DNA from: an uncultured Candidatus Hydrogenedens sp.
Lineage (GTDB): Bacteria > Desulfobacterota_D > UBA1144
Reading direction: 5' to 3'
Assembly: GCA_902609885.1 (NCBI GenBank)
Contig: CACLTT010000002.1
Span: 62,001-126,000, forward strand
Length of the DNA: 64,000 nucleotides
Shown here: positions 8,801 through 18,266 of the stretch, in pieces
Layout of the letters: the number at the start of each line of letters is the position of its first letter
How positions within the stretch are numbered: the stretch's first letter is position 1
Program-made: the position numbers and the translations under genes
Notes under the pieces: generated by a model
Told to the model about the DNA's origin: nothing
The model's database searches: none
The model's input: only the letters and a program-made list of their open reading frames with translations

Positions 8801-11407
8801 ATGCTATCTAGTGAAATAAGAAGAAAATTTTTAGATTTTTTTATTGCTAATGGACATAAGCAAATAAATAGTTCAGGTCTAATACCCTCTGAAGATCCTA
8901 CTTTATTATTTACTAATGCCGGCATGGTTCAATTCAAAGATACTTTTCTAGGATTAGAAAATAGAGAATATTTTAAGGCTTCATCGTGTCAAAAATGCTT
9001 GCGTGCTGGAGGAAAACATAATGATTTAGAAAATGTGGGTAGAACCTCTAGGCACCATACATTTTTTGAGATGTTAGGCAATTTCTCATTTGGGGATTAT
9101 TTTAAAGATGATGCTATAAAGTTTGCATGGACATTTTTGACTGATATTTTAAAACTTCCAAAAGAAAAATTATTTATAACTATTTTCGAAAACGATGATG
9201 ATGCAGAAGCTATTTGGTTAAAGTATGTAGATAAAAATAGAATCTTTCGCTTAGGTGAAAAAGATAATTTTTGGTCAATGGGTGATACCGGACCTTGTGG
9301 CCCATGCTCTGAAATACTTTACGATATGAGTGAAGATACCGTTGATGAATCAAATATTGATATTTCTGATGGAGAGAGATATTTAGAAATTTGGAATCTT
9401 GTTTTTATGGAATATAACAGAGATATCGATGGGAATCTTGAAGATTTACCGAAGCCCAGCATTGATACCGGTATGGGACTAGAAAGGTTAGCTTCAATAT
9501 TACAAAAAGTTAAAAGTAATTATGATACTGATCTATTCACATATTTAATTGATTATTGCTCTAAAGAAAACAATATTCGCTATGGAAAAGATGTTAATAC
9601 AGATATTTCATATAGAGTTTTAGCAGATCATGCAAGGGCTGCAACATTTTTAATTTCTGATGGTGTAACCCCTTCAAGTGATGGGAGAGGATATGTTCTT
9701 CGTAGAATACTAAGAAGAGCAATAAGGCATTCTAAAATGCTGGGAATTAATGAACCATTTATATATAAAATGTCAGAGTTAGTTATAAAAAATATGAAAG
9801 ATTTTTATGTTGAATTGGGAAAAAATTCAGACAATATTTTATTAATAATAAAAAATGAAGAAAAAAAATTCTTAAGTACTATAGACAAGGGGTTAGAGCA
9901 TTTAAATATTTTTCTTAAAAATTCATCGGATTCAAAGATTCTTAGCGGAGATTGTATTTTTAAACTTTATGATACTTATGGCTTTCCTGTAGATTTGATT
10001 GAGGATATTTTAAAGAGTACTGATTTTGTTATGGATATAAAGGGTTATGAAGAAGAAATGTTAAAACAAAGAAATTCTTCTAAAATATCATCAAAATTTA
10101 AAGCTTATTTTAATGAAAACTTAAATTTAGATATCATATCAAAAAAAATTAAAGAAGGATTTCAAGGTTATAAAAATTTTCAAACAAAATCTAAATTGGT
10201 AGGAATTATAAAAGATAATGAAATAGTTGATGTTGCATATAAAGGAGATAGAGTAAGTTTGATTTTTGACAAGACTCCATTTTATGCAGAGAGTGGGGGT
10301 CAAATAAGTGATAAAGGTCATGCAATATATGGAAATAAGAATATTGAGATATTTGATGTACAAAAAACCAAAGAAAATATTTTTCTTCACGAATCGATAT
10401 TAAAAAATGGAAGTATTAAAACGGGAGAAACATTTGATTTAGAAATTGATTTTGAGAGAAGAGTTAAAATATCTAGTCACCATACCGCAACACATATTTT
10501 ACATTATGCATTAAGAGAAGTCCTTGGAACTCACGTAAGACAAGCTGGTTCACTTGTAGAGGATTCTAGATTGAGGTTTGATTTTAGCCACTTTAGCAAT
10601 ATATCGGAAGAAATGATAAATAAAATAGAGAAACTATGTAATATTAAAATCCAAGAGAACAATGATATTAATATTTTCGAGAATGTTGATTATAAAAAAG
10701 CCATAAAGGATGGAGCAAATGCCTTTTTCGAAGAAAAATATGGTGACTACGTTAGAGTTGTGAAGATTGGTAATTATAGCCAGGAATTGTGTGGAGGAAC
10801 TCACATACAAAAAACAGGGAGCTTGGGTCTAATTACTATATCTTCTGAGAGTGCTATTTCATCAGGTATAAGAAGAATTGAAGCTTACACATCTGTTGAT
10901 GCCTATGATTATTATTTGAGTCTAAAAAATAATATTTATAAATCATCTCAACTTTTAGGATCTTCTACGAACCATGTGCCTGATGAGATTGATAGAATTA
11001 AGAAAGAAAATAAAGAGCTAAAAATTAAAATTAACAGTTTTGAAAAGCTAAAGTCTAAAGATATTGCCAAGAATCTCAATGAAAATTCAATTTTAATAAA
11101 TGGAATAAAAGTTATAACATATTTATCACAAGAGACATCAGCAGACGAGTTAAAGTCACTATGGGATGAAATTAAAAAAAATCATGAAAATGTTATTGGT
11201 ATTTTAGGATCAAATAATGGAAACAAATCGGTTTTAATATGCGCATCAAATATGAAAAGTTCAAGTTTTGATTGTAAAAAAGCTATAAATCTTATTTCCG
11301 AGGAATTTGGAGGAAGAGGCGGTGGGAAAAAAAATTTAGCTCAAGCTGGTTGCAAGAAAATATCTGATTTAAAAATAGCTATTGAAGTGATTAAAAATCT
11401 GCTTTGA
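8801..11407 (+). CDS. alaS: Alanyl-tRNA synthetase
   Basis: Charges tRNA-Ala. The 868 aa show the class II catalytic core at the N-terminus (opening LSSEIRRKFLDFF; GDTGPCGPCSEI), the editing domain with Zn ligands HHTATH and CGGTHIQKTG, and the C-Ala domain ending in GGRGGGKKNLAQAG. Full length with no missing module. The end overlaps convergent rpoH by 17 nt. Confidence 0.97.
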   Translation: MLSSEIRRKFLDFFIANGHKQINSSGLIPSEDPTLLFTNAGMVQFKDTFLGLENREYFKASSCQKCLRAGGKHNDLENVGRTSRHHTFFEMLGNFSFGDYFKDDAIKFAWTFLTDILKLPKEKLFITIFENDDDAEAIWLKYVDKNRIFRLGEKDNFWSMGDTGPCGPCSEILYDMSEDTVDESNIDISDGERYLEIWNLVFMEYNRDIDGNLEDLPKPSIDTGMGLERLASILQKVKSNYDTDLFTYLIDYCSKENNIRYGKDVNTDISYRVLADHARAATFLISDGVTPSSDGRGYVLRRILRRAIRHSKMLGINEPFIYKMSELVIKNMKDFYVELGKNSDNILLIIKNEEKKFLSTIDKGLEHLNIFLKNSSDSKILSGDCIFKLYDTYGFPVDLIEDILKSTDFVMDIKGYEEEMLKQRNSSKISSKFKAYFNENLNLDIISKKIKEGFQGYKNFQTKSKLVGIIKDNEIVDVAYKGDRVSLIFDKTPFYAESGGQISDKGHAIYGNKNIEIFDVQKTKENIFLHESILKNGSIKTGETFDLEIDFERRVKISSHHTATHILHYALREVLGTHVRQAGSLVEDSRLRFDFSHFSNISEEMINKIEKLCNIKIQENNDINIFENVDYKKAIKDGANAFFEEKYGDYVRVVKIGNYSQELCGGTHIQKTGSLGLITISSESAISSGIRRIEAYTSVDAYDYYLSLKNNIYKSSQLLGSSTNHVPDEIDRIKKENKELKIKINSFEKLKSKDIAKNLNENSILINGIKVITYLSQETSADELKSLWDEIKKNHENVIGILGSNNGNKSVLICASNMKSSSFDCKKAINLISEEFGGRGGGKKNLAQAGCKKISDLKIAIEVIKNLL

Positions 11408-12287
11408 TATCCATACTAATTAAAATTTTTCTAATTTTTTTAATTGCGCCTTTTTCTATTTGCCTAACCCTTTCACGAGATATATTAAATTTTTTTCCAA
11501 TATTTTCTAAAGTTTCTTGATCATCGGATAGTAATCTTTTTTCAACAATATATTTTTCCCTATCATTTAAAATAGTAAAAGCCTTTTCTAGACCCTCTTT
11601 TAAACTATCACTTTGTTGATTGTAAATTGTTATATCTTCCTGTGATTTGTCACCAGATTCAAGAAATTCGATTTTGGTTTGAGTTTCTCCTTCTCGAACC
11701 TCATCGTCTAGCGAGAAATCTTTACCACTCATTCTCATATCCATTTCTCTAATTTCTTTTATTGAAACTTTTAAATCATTTGATAGTTTTTTATAATATT
11801 CTTCTCTCGTGAGATTACCATCATCATATTTATTTTTTGCAGATCTAATTTTATAAAAAAGCTTCCTCTGTGCTTGAGTTGTACCAATTTTAATGAGACT
11901 CCAATTCTTCATAATAAAATTTTGTATATATGCTCGGATCCACCATACACCATATGAAATTAATCTATATCTTTTTGTTGGATCAAATTTGGTTACTGCT
12001 TTCATTAAGCCTAAATTACCCTCTTGAATTATGTCCATAATATTTAAACCATAATTTTGATATTCAACAGCGATTTTAACAACGAACTTTAAATTGGATG
12101 TTATGAGCTTTCTGGCAGATTCTACATTACCAGTTTCTCTATAATCTAGGGCATATTTCATCTCTTCTTCTTTTGTAAGAATTTTATAGTTACTAATCTC
12201 TGCCAGGTATTTTTCCAACGAATTGGCTGGTACAGGCAAATTCTTATTTTCTTTGATTATATTTAGCTTCTTTTTTTTAATTACCAT
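11391..12287 (-). CDS. rpoH: RNA polymerase heat-shock sigma factor (sigma-32 type)
   Basis: Sigma-70 family, 298 aa. Region 1.2/2 begins PANSLEKYLAEI; region 2.1-2.4 includes DIIQEGNLGLMKAV and YGVWWIRAYIQNF. The RpoH box is present as QAQRKLFYKIR, which separates it from RpoD/RpoS. Region 4.2 ends RERVRQIEKGAIKKIR. The stretch KIGTTQAQRKLF and the following EMDMRMSGKDFSLDDE resemble deltaproteobacterial RpoH more than the gamma (VATTKAQRKLFF) or alpha forms, which is the clearest phylogenetic hint in the window. A minus-strand TATAAT lies 12 nt before the ATG. Confidence 0.9.
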   Translation of the reverse strand: MVIKKKKLNIIKENKNLPVPANSLEKYLAEISNYKILTKEEEMKYALDYRETGNVESARKLITSNLKFVVKIAVEYQNYGLNIMDIIQEGNLGLMKAVTKFDPTKRYRLISYGVWWIRAYIQNFIMKNWSLIKIGTTQAQRKLFYKIRSAKNKYDDGNLTREEYYKKLSNDLKVSIKEIREMDMRMSGKDFSLDDEVREGETQTKIEFLESGDKSQEDITIYNQQSDSLKEGLEKAFTILNDREKYIVEKRLLSDDQETLENIGKKFNISRERVRQIEKGAIKKIRKILISMDIKADF

Positions 12288-12299
12288 TAATAAATTTGT

Positions 12300-12305
12300 A
12301 TTATA
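12300..12305 (-). promoter_or_regulatory. -10 box (TATAAT) for rpoH
   Basis: Minus-strand TATAAT 12 nt before the rpoH ATG. It predicts a 5' leader of only about 6 nt, too short for a ribosome site or an RNA thermometer like the one in E. coli rpoH. Confidence 0.5.
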
Positions 12306-12340
12306 CTTTTTAACAAATTTTTTTAAAGGAATAACTAAGC

Positions 12341-12369
12341 TTGACTGTTTATCACATATACATTAAATT
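12341..12369 (+). promoter_or_regulatory. Promoter for tRNA-Asn
   Basis: TTGACT (12341-12346), 17-bp spacer, TAAATT (12364-12369). Predicted start near 12376, 13 nt before the mature tRNA. One of the few places here with a recognisable -35. Confidence 0.55.
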
Positions 12370-12388
12370 CTTACTTTTACTTAATGAT

Positions 12389-12460
12389 TCCGGAGTAGCT
12401 CAGCGGCAGAGCAGGTGACTGTTAATCACTTGGTCGGGGGTTCAAATCCCTCCTCCGGAG
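12389..12460 (+). tRNA. tRNA-Asn (anticodon GTT)
   Basis: A complete cloverleaf: acceptor TCCGGAG paired with CTCCGGA, D stem GCTC/GAGC, anticodon stem GGTGA/TCACT around loop CTGTTAA (anticodon GTT), and T stem GGGGG/CCCTC around TTCAAAT. The discriminator is G. The genome continues CAT, so the 3' CCA is not encoded and must be added by tRNA nucleotidyltransferase. The next gene starts 19 nt downstream with a ribosome site inside that gap, suggesting co-transcription. Confidence 0.95.
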
Positions 12461-12479
12461 CATTAAAGAGGAGCAAATT

Positions 12480-12872
12480 ATGGCAAGATATACTTTAATA
12501 ACTGGTTTTATGCTGGTCTTACTCGGTCTATACGGATATTTTTCCTATAATACGATAACCGTGTTAATACCCGCATTTATTGGAACCCTGATAGCGTTTC
12601 TAGGTATCATGGCTTTTAATGAAAAAAGAAAACGACTATTTATTCATATCGCAATAGTTGTAGTAGTGATAGGTTTATCTGCGAGCGCTAAATCTCTTCC
12701 TTCAATACCAGGATTAATTGATTGTTTTAGTGATCCTGCTATGGACATAGTAAGTTGTCCAAAATTTCAGAGACCTTTAGCTGAGCTATTTAAATCAATT
12801 ATGTCGCTAGTTTTAATCCCTTATGTGTTTGTATCTATAACATTTTTTATAAAGTCCAGGCTTTCTAAATAA
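12480..12872 (+). CDS. Unknown small integral membrane protein
   Basis: 130 aa, not recognised. Hydrophobicity suggests four transmembrane segments (residues about 5-21, 26-44, 54-72 and 105-125), with a loop between the last two containing two cysteines (LIDCFSDPAMDIVSCPK). The ATG has a clear ribosome site (GAGGAG) and follows tRNA-Asn by 19 nt; umuD follows after 29 nt but has its own TATAAT. No function assigned. Confidence 0.7.
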   Translation: MARYTLITGFMLVLLGLYGYFSYNTITVLIPAFIGTLIAFLGIMAFNEKRKRLFIHIAIVVVVIGLSASAKSLPSIPGLIDCFSDPAMDIVSCPKFQRPLAELFKSIMSLVLIPYVFVSITFFIKSRLSK

Positions 12873-12886
12873 TAAGATGTTTTTTT

Positions 12887-12895
12887 TGGTATAAT
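12887..12895 (+). promoter_or_regulatory. Extended -10 promoter (TGGTATAAT) for umuDC
   Basis: TG-n-TATAAT with 6 nt (TTACCT) to the umuD ATG, another leaderless arrangement. I see no CTGT-N8-ACAG, GAAC-N7-GAAC or other LexA-type palindrome around it. Confidence 0.7.
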
Positions 12896-12901
12896 TTACC
12901 T

Positions 12902-13351
12902 ATGTCTAAAACTAATAGAGGCTCATTAACTGTGTTAGATATCAAATCTATAGCAAATAAGAAAGGAGTGGAGCTACCCTTCTTTACGGCCAGAGTTCAA
13001 GCTGGATTTCCTTCCCCGGGAGATGATTATGTCGAAAGTAATCTTGATTTAAATCAATTGCTTATAAAGAATCCATCCGCAACTTTTTTTGTTAAAGTCG
13101 AAGGAGAATCAATGTCTGATGCTGGTATAACAACAGGAGATACTCTTATAGTCGATAGAGCTCTAGAAGCTAAAGATAAGAATATTGTGATAGCATCTAT
13201 TAATGGCGAATTAACAGTCAAAAGAGTGTGGATTGCCAATGGAAAAGTATTTCTCAAGCCTGAAAATAATGATTTCTCTCCCATAGAAATAACCGAAGAG
13301 ATGGATTTTGATATTTGGGGAGTTGTTACATACGTGATTCATAAAGTTTAA
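12902..13351 (+). CDS. umuD: UmuD-like translesion polymerase V accessory protein (S24 peptidase)
   Basis: 149 aa, LexA-like self-cleaving protein that is trimmed to UmuD' and joins UmuC. The cleavage site reads [10 protein letters not shown] with cut expected between Ala34 and Gly35. The catalytic dyad is Ser70 ([10 protein letters not shown]) and Lys107 (ELTVKRV), spaced 37 residues apart as in E. coli UmuD (60/97). There is no helix-turn-helix, so it is UmuD rather than LexA. umuC follows 1 nt after its stop. Confidence 0.92.
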   Translation: MSKTNRGSLTVLDIKSIANKKGVELPFFTARVQAGFPSPGDDYVESNLDLNQLLIKNPSATFFVKVEGESMSDAGITTGDTLIVDRALEAKDKNIVIASINGELTVKRVWIANGKVFLKPENNDFSPIEITEEMDFDIWGVVTYVIHKV

Positions 13352-13352
13352 A

Positions 13353-14618
13353 ATGAGAGATTATATAGCCCTTATAGATTGTAATAATTTTTATGCTTCC
13401 TGTGAAAGAGTTTTTGATCCCCATTTAAAAAATAAGCCAGTAGTAGTTCTTTCAAATAATGATGGTTGTATAATTGCTAGATCTAATGAAGCCAAAACTC
13501 TGGGAATTAAAATGGGAGAGCCATATTTTAAATGTAAAAATCTAATCAAGCAGGAGAACGTTAAAGTTTTTTCCTCAAACTATACATTATATGCGGATAT
13601 GTCTAACAGGGTAATGAATATAGTTAAAGAACACTTTGTAAATACTGAAGTTTATTCTATAGACGAGGCATTTATTTCTTTTCCTTCAGAAAATTTATCT
13701 GAAATAGAAAATAGATTTATTAAATTAAGGGATAAAATTGCTAAGTGGACAGGTATACCTGTATCTATAGGTGTTGCGCCGACTAAAACCCTAGCAAAAG
13801 TTGCAAGTAAAATAGCAAAGAAAAATTCAGGAGTTTTTTCTTTGTTTGATAAAACAACCAGAAATAAAATTCTGAAAGAACTTCCCATAGGGTCGGTTTG
13901 GGGTATTGGGCGAAGGTTGAACAAACGTTTTATAAGATTAGGAATTTCTAATGCTTATCAATTAAGTACAATGGACCATAAGCATGTCAAAGATCTAACC
14001 AATATTAATATTCTTAGAACAGCGATTGAGCTTGGAGGTATAAAATGTATTGATATAGATTCACAACCCTCAAACAAAAAGCAGATAACTACTTCAAGAG
14101 CTTTTGGGAAAACTGTAACAGATATAAAATTTTTGGAAGAGGCGGTTTCAGTTTATGTATCCAGAGCGGCAGAGAAACTCAGAATTCAGAACTCTAAATG
14201 CTCTATTATTACTGTTGCATTATCGACTAATAGGTTCGATGAGAAAAATACTCATAAATTTCTTTTTATGACGGAATCTTTAGAATCTTCAACCAGCTCT
14301 ACTCAAGAATTAATTAGTATAGCAATAAAATTATTAAAAAGAATATTTCATGAAGGTTTTATGTATAAAAAAGCTCATATCTTCTTGTCAGGTCTTGAGG
14401 ATTCTAAGTTCAAGCAATATTCTTTTAAAGATAATATAAAAGATATAAAACAGCAGGACAAATTAATGAAAGCATTTGATAAAATAAATAAAACATTTGG
14501 TAGCGATACGATGAAATATGCCAATACTGGAATATCAAGAGACTGGTTTATGAAAAGAGAGCGAAGATCAAATAGATACACAACTAACTGGAACGAAATT
14601 CTAAAGATTAATTTATAA
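13353..14618 (+). CDS. umuC: DNA polymerase V catalytic subunit UmuC (Y family)
   Basis: Error-prone translesion polymerase, 421 aa. Motifs: [13 protein letters not shown] (first catalytic Asp), YSIDEAFIS (catalytic Asp-Glu), and [23 protein letters not shown] (fingers/palm). The C-terminal UmuC extension has a [14 protein letters not shown] stretch where the beta-clamp motif is expected. It forms an operon with umuD and overlaps the convergent unknown membrane gene by 6 nt. Intact in all visible motifs. Confidence 0.94.
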   Translation: MRDYIALIDCNNFYASCERVFDPHLKNKPVVVLSNNDGCIIARSNEAKTLGIKMGEPYFKCKNLIKQENVKVFSSNYTLYADMSNRVMNIVKEHFVNTEVYSIDEAFISFPSENLSEIENRFIKLRDKIAKWTGIPVSIGVAPTKTLAKVASKIAKKNSGVFSLFDKTTRNKILKELPIGSVWGIGRRLNKRFIRLGISNAYQLSTMDHKHVKDLTNINILRTAIELGGIKCIDIDSQPSNKKQITTSRAFGKTVTDIKFLEEAVSVYVSRAAEKLRIQNSKCSIITVALSTNRFDEKNTHKFLFMTESLESSTSSTQELISIAIKLLKRIFHEGFMYKKAHIFLSGLEDSKFKQYSFKDNIKDIKQQDKLMKAFDKINKTFGSDTMKYANTGISRDWFMKRERRSNRYTTNWNEILKINL

Positions 14619-15029
14619 AATAATCAACAATATTGAAATAGTTTTAAAAAGCCAAAGATAGACCCTTATTATATTTGTATCAATAAGTTTTTTTATCGTA
14701 GTTTCAGATTTACCCGAGGAGAGCTTGTTATGGCAGGGCACTTGAAGTAAAAAAGTCACAATCCATATGGAAAGTACGAGGATTAAATTAATTAAAGGTA
14801 AAAGTCCATAATAAAAGAAACAGATCATTATAGAGGTGGAGGCTTCAATTATCATAAGTGGAATAACCAAATATGATATGTTACGAGTATGGAAAATATG
14901 GAAACCAATAAACTCTTTATCAGATATAAAATAAAAAGATTTATAGTGAACAAAATGGATAACAAGTATTAATCCCAAAAGTATGGATGATGAAATTAAG
15001 TTAGAGTAAAATAGAAGCAAATATCCCAT
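14613..15029 (-). CDS. Conserved-looking membrane protein of unknown function
   Basis: 138 aa with about four hydrophobic segments. The patterns [23 protein letters not shown] and [15 protein letters not shown] (His- and Arg-bearing loops) are features I associate with a widespread uncharacterised bacterial membrane family, but I cannot name it. Last gene of the minus-strand cluster; its ATG overlaps the stop of the FAD gene upstream by one base (TAATG). Confidence 0.7.
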   Translation of the reverse strand: MGYLLLFYSNLISSSILLGLILVIHFVHYKSFYFISDKEFIGFHIFHTRNISYLVIPLMIIEASTSIMICFFYYGLLPLINLILVLSIWIVTFLLQVPCHNKLSSGKSETTIKKLIDTNIIRVYLWLFKTISILLIIL

Positions 15030-16210
15030 TAAAATATTCCTTTTGCCAAATTTTCCCCAGACTCAATAGCTCCATTCAAAGATGGAGAAGCTAAAAAATC
15101 TCCAGAGAAGAAAATCTTAGTAGAATATTCCATAAAAGAGCAATTGTTGTAATTATAAAAATTATTCATTACAGGCAAAGCTTCATCTATAATAAATCCT
15201 TTTAGATATTTTAAACTTTTAATATTATTAAAATAACTAATAAATTGTTTTTTCACATCATCTTTTGAACAAGTTCTACTTAAACTTGATATGCAAAGAT
15301 TATATTTGTTATCTGTTATTTTGATAAAATATAGGCTTGATATGAGATCAGATTCAGGAAATAAATAAATTATTTTTTCTTCAACACCCATTATTTCAAC
15401 TGTAAAATAGAAACAACTAGTTCCACGGTATTTAATTTCTTTAAAAATATTTTTATTAATTTCACTATCAAAAATTGATTCGACATGAGGACTTGTACAA
15501 ATTAGTTTATCAAAATTATATTTATTATTATTTGAACAAATTATTTGATCTTTAGTAACTTTTTTTATTTCAGAATTTAAATTTATTCTAGTAGGATCAA
15601 TTTTCTTAGATATAGTTTTTGGAATCTCATTTATTCCGTTTAAAGGTATTGATACCTTACCAGTTGCAAAAAGTTTAAATATAAATAGAAAATAATCTAT
15701 GGGAACATTTAAAGATTTGTCTAAGAAGACTCCCTGAAAGAAAGATATAAAAAAATCATTTATAAATGATTTTGAAAATCCAAAATCTTTTAAAAAATTT
15801 AATGTTGTTAGGTTTTTCCTTATTTTATTTTTTGTAAAATAAAGTTTTAGCAATAAAACTTTATCTCTAAAAGAAAATCCTGGGAATTTATTATAAAGAA
15901 AAATGCCTGATAAATTCTTTAGAGGATTTAGTAATTTAAAAAAAGTATCATTTTTATTTATAATAAACCCTGATTTAAAATCTATATATTCTATATCATT
16001 AATTTCTGGAAATATTTTCAAACTTGGATAATTCCTTAGTAATACCTGAAAACCTCTATCAAGGTTTGTTTCGCATATTCTGGAAGTTTCAATTTTACCC
16101 CCAATATTTTCTTTGGAATCAAATATTTTAAAATCCATTTCTCTTTTTTGGAGCTCTCTTCCAATAGTAAGTCCTGTTATCCCTGACCCTATTATTATAA
16201 TATTATTCAT
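15029..16210 (-). CDS. FAD-dependent amine oxidase/protoporphyrinogen-oxidase-like oxidoreductase
   Basis: 393 aa flavoprotein. The N-terminal Rossmann motif GSGITGLTIGRELQKR and the FAD-contacting GGKIETSR are followed by a long substrate domain, with the C-terminal FAD signature SPSLNGAIESGENLA. This places it in the amine oxidase / phytoene desaturase / HemY superfamily; the substrate cannot be read from sequence. Its start overlaps the upstream membrane gene by 4 nt (ATGA), so the pair is translationally coupled. Confidence 0.8.
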   Translation of the reverse strand: MNNIIIIGSGITGLTIGRELQKREMDFKIFDSKENIGGKIETSRICETNLDRGFQVLLRNYPSLKIFPEINDIEYIDFKSGFIINKNDTFFKLLNPLKNLSGIFLYNKFPGFSFRDKVLLLKLYFTKNKIRKNLTTLNFLKDFGFSKSFINDFFISFFQGVFLDKSLNVPIDYFLFIFKLFATGKVSIPLNGINEIPKTISKKIDPTRINLNSEIKKVTKDQIICSNNNKYNFDKLICTSPHVESIFDSEINKNIFKEIKYRGTSCFYFTVEIMGVEEKIIYLFPESDLISSLYFIKITDNKYNLCISSLSRTCSKDDVKKQFISYFNNIKSLKYLKGFIIDEALPVMNNFYNYNNCSFMEYSTKIFFSGDFLASPSLNGAIESGENLAKGIF

Positions 16211-17280
16211 TCAATAGGCGGAAAAAACCAGTTTAGTGGTTTTCCGGCGTTTCCATGAACTCCTTTAAAAATTATTGATAAATTAAATACCATAAAAAAA
16301 ATTATTATTCTTGAAATATTTGGCAAAGTTAATAAATAAACTTTTTTATTATTCTCTCTAGTATATATTGACGGGACAGGATAAAAAACATTCTCTACTT
16401 TTTTATTTACTTTTATATTTTTATCTTGATTTTTTTCAAAAATACTTAAATTTTCTCTAAATACACTTTCATTTTTTTTCCGCATTTTATTATCTATATT
16501 CATTATTCCCCACTGACTAACTTTTGGTAAAACTAGAATATAAAAAAATGATATCAAGTTAGAAATTAAGGATAAATTTATTACTATTTCTACAAAACTC
16601 AAAGAGCTAAAGTAGAGAGAGTCAATAACTATAGTAGAAATTATAGAATTTATTATTATTGATAAAATCAAAACTTTTATATATAAATTCTCTTTTATCA
16701 TTAATATTATTCTTTCTAAATAAAATTCGTAATTCTCTTTTTTTTCAGAAAACCAATGATTTGGAATTAAGTATTTATTTGATGTGGCTCCATAATTAAT
16801 ATTGGAAGTCATATATGACGGTGAATTTTTTATTTTTAAAAAATTATAACTTTGATATTTGAATGTTTCTTTTTTTAACAAAATCCCAGAGACTATACTT
16901 TGACTAAAGAGAATACAAATTTGCATAATTATGCAATAAAAAAAAATTTTAATTGGTGTAAGTATTAATTGGTAATTTTCTAGCAGTAAATCTAAAATAC
17001 TTGTAGATATATAAAAAATTCCAAAAATCATTAGGTTTAAAAAAAAAATTAACGTTTTAGAATGATCTTTATCATCATTAAGATTTTTGCTTGAAATTAT
17101 ATCTAATATAGTTGTTAAGCCTAAACATAAAGAGAAATAGAAAATAATACAAGTAGACTTGCTTTCAAATAAGAAATTTATGTGTTTTGCAAGATTAAAG
17201 TATATACCTAGTAAAGAAATAAAAACGATTATTCCAACATAAATTATTCCAAATGAGAGTTTTTTATCTCTAAAATTCAT
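16207..17280 (-). CDS. Unknown polytopic membrane protein
   Basis: 357 aa, not recognised. About seven hydrophobic segments: four in the first 140 residues, then a soluble loop of about 60 residues (contains NINYGATSNKYLIPNHWF), two more helices, a charged Lys/Asn-rich stretch, a last helix and a tail ending GKPLNWFFPPIE. ATG at 17280 is chosen over TTG at 17301 because it reduces the overlap with the upstream gene from 32 to 11 nt. It lies between two FAD oxidoreductases, so it may supply a membrane partner or lipid substrate; that is inference. Confidence 0.65.
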   Translation of the reverse strand: MNFRDKKLSFGIIYVGIIVFISLLGIYFNLAKHINFLFESKSTCIIFYFSLCLGLTTILDIISSKNLNDDKDHSKTLIFFLNLMIFGIFYISTSILDLLLENYQLILTPIKIFFYCIIMQICILFSQSIVSGILLKKETFKYQSYNFLKIKNSPSYMTSNINYGATSNKYLIPNHWFSEKKENYEFYLERIILMIKENLYIKVLILSIIINSIISTIVIDSLYFSSLSFVEIVINLSLISNLISFFYILVLPKVSQWGIMNIDNKMRKKNESVFRENLSIFEKNQDKNIKVNKKVENVFYPVPSIYTRENNKKVYLLTLPNISRIIIFFMVFNLSIIFKGVHGNAGKPLNWFFPPIE

Positions 17281-18232
17281 TTTTAATATATTTATTGGCA
17301 ATAGATATTCCCGATTTTACGGCCCCATCAAATTTACCATTCGTAAAAATGTCACCACATAATCCTATAAAGTTACTATTTCCAATGACTAATGATTCAC
17401 TATTAGCATAATAATTTTTTGGAATTGAATATCTCCATTTGTGGTTTGATAAAATATCATAACCATCTCCAAAAATTGAGACAAGTTCTTTCTCTAAAAG
17501 TTTATTTGTTTTATCATACTCCTGATCAAAATATTTAAAACTAAATTCTGGTGAACATTGTACTGTATAAAAGTTCTCTTCATTGGAAACTTTTTTTAAA
17601 GTATTATCTCCAACCCAAGATATATCTTGATTTTTATAAACACTCCCAAGTTCTTTATTATATTCAGATATCTTATTTTTAGATTTTACCATTATGACAA
17701 TACAGGGATCATATTCAAGTTTTGATAAATCATCCATATATGAATCATTATATTTTATTTGGCTATTCTTTAAAATTTCAATTGTCTGAGGCATTGGACA
17801 TGAAAGAATTATATCATCACAGTTTATTATTGGAGAGTTTTCAAAATTTAAATTATATTTTCCATTGTTATCAGTAATTGATAATAATTTATGTTCTTTT
17901 TTAACATCAAATTCTTTTAATAAAAATTTTGCAATATTTGTCATACCACCAGGGGAGAAAAATTTATCTGATCCGTTGTTAGATGAAATTATTTTTTCAT
18001 CTAAAAGTGTTTGAATTTGAGGTTGATCTAATAAAGTACTTATATCAAAATACTGTGCGCCATGATCGAATTTTCCATTTTCCGCTCTTCGGGTTGCTAG
18101 CCTACCTCCTAAACCTCTAGCTTTATCAAACAGTACAACATTTGTATTTTTTTGTGATTTGATTGTAAGAGCAGCAAAGATAGCACTTAATCCACTTCCT
18201 GCAATTGCTAATGTTCTTATTGACACATTCAT
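17270..18232 (-). CDS. Renalase-like FAD/NAD(P)-dependent oxidoreductase
   Basis: 320 aa. Rossmann FAD site GSGLSAIFAALTIKS, then DKARGLGGRLATRR and DHGAQYFDIS, the signature of the renalase-like family (COG3380), and a C-terminal LCGDIFTNGKFDGAVKSG FAD motif. Physiological substrate unknown in bacteria; oxidation of mis-reduced dihydronicotinamides is known for some family members. First gene of a four-gene minus-strand cluster. A TAAAAT hexamer abuts the ATG and is 6 nt before a GTG at codon 3, so the true start could be that GTG. Confidence 0.82.
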   Translation of the reverse strand: MNVSIRTLAIAGSGLSAIFAALTIKSQKNTNVVLFDKARGLGGRLATRRAENGKFDHGAQYFDISTLLDQPQIQTLLDEKIISSNNGSDKFFSPGGMTNIAKFLLKEFDVKKEHKLLSITDNNGKYNLNFENSPIINCDDIILSCPMPQTIEILKNSQIKYNDSYMDDLSKLEYDPCIVIMVKSKNKISEYNKELGSVYKNQDISWVGDNTLKKVSNEENFYTVQCSPEFSFKYFDQEYDKTNKLLEKELVSIFGDGYDILSNHKWRYSIPKNYYANSESLVIGNSNFIGLCGDIFTNGKFDGAVKSGISIANKYIKNEF

Positions 18233-18266
18233 ATTTTAACCAACATTATGTATATTTTTAACACCC

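Noticed and set aside
12902..13351. LexA repressor
   Set aside because: Too short at the N-terminus for a helix-turn-helix and paired directly with umuC; it fits UmuD.
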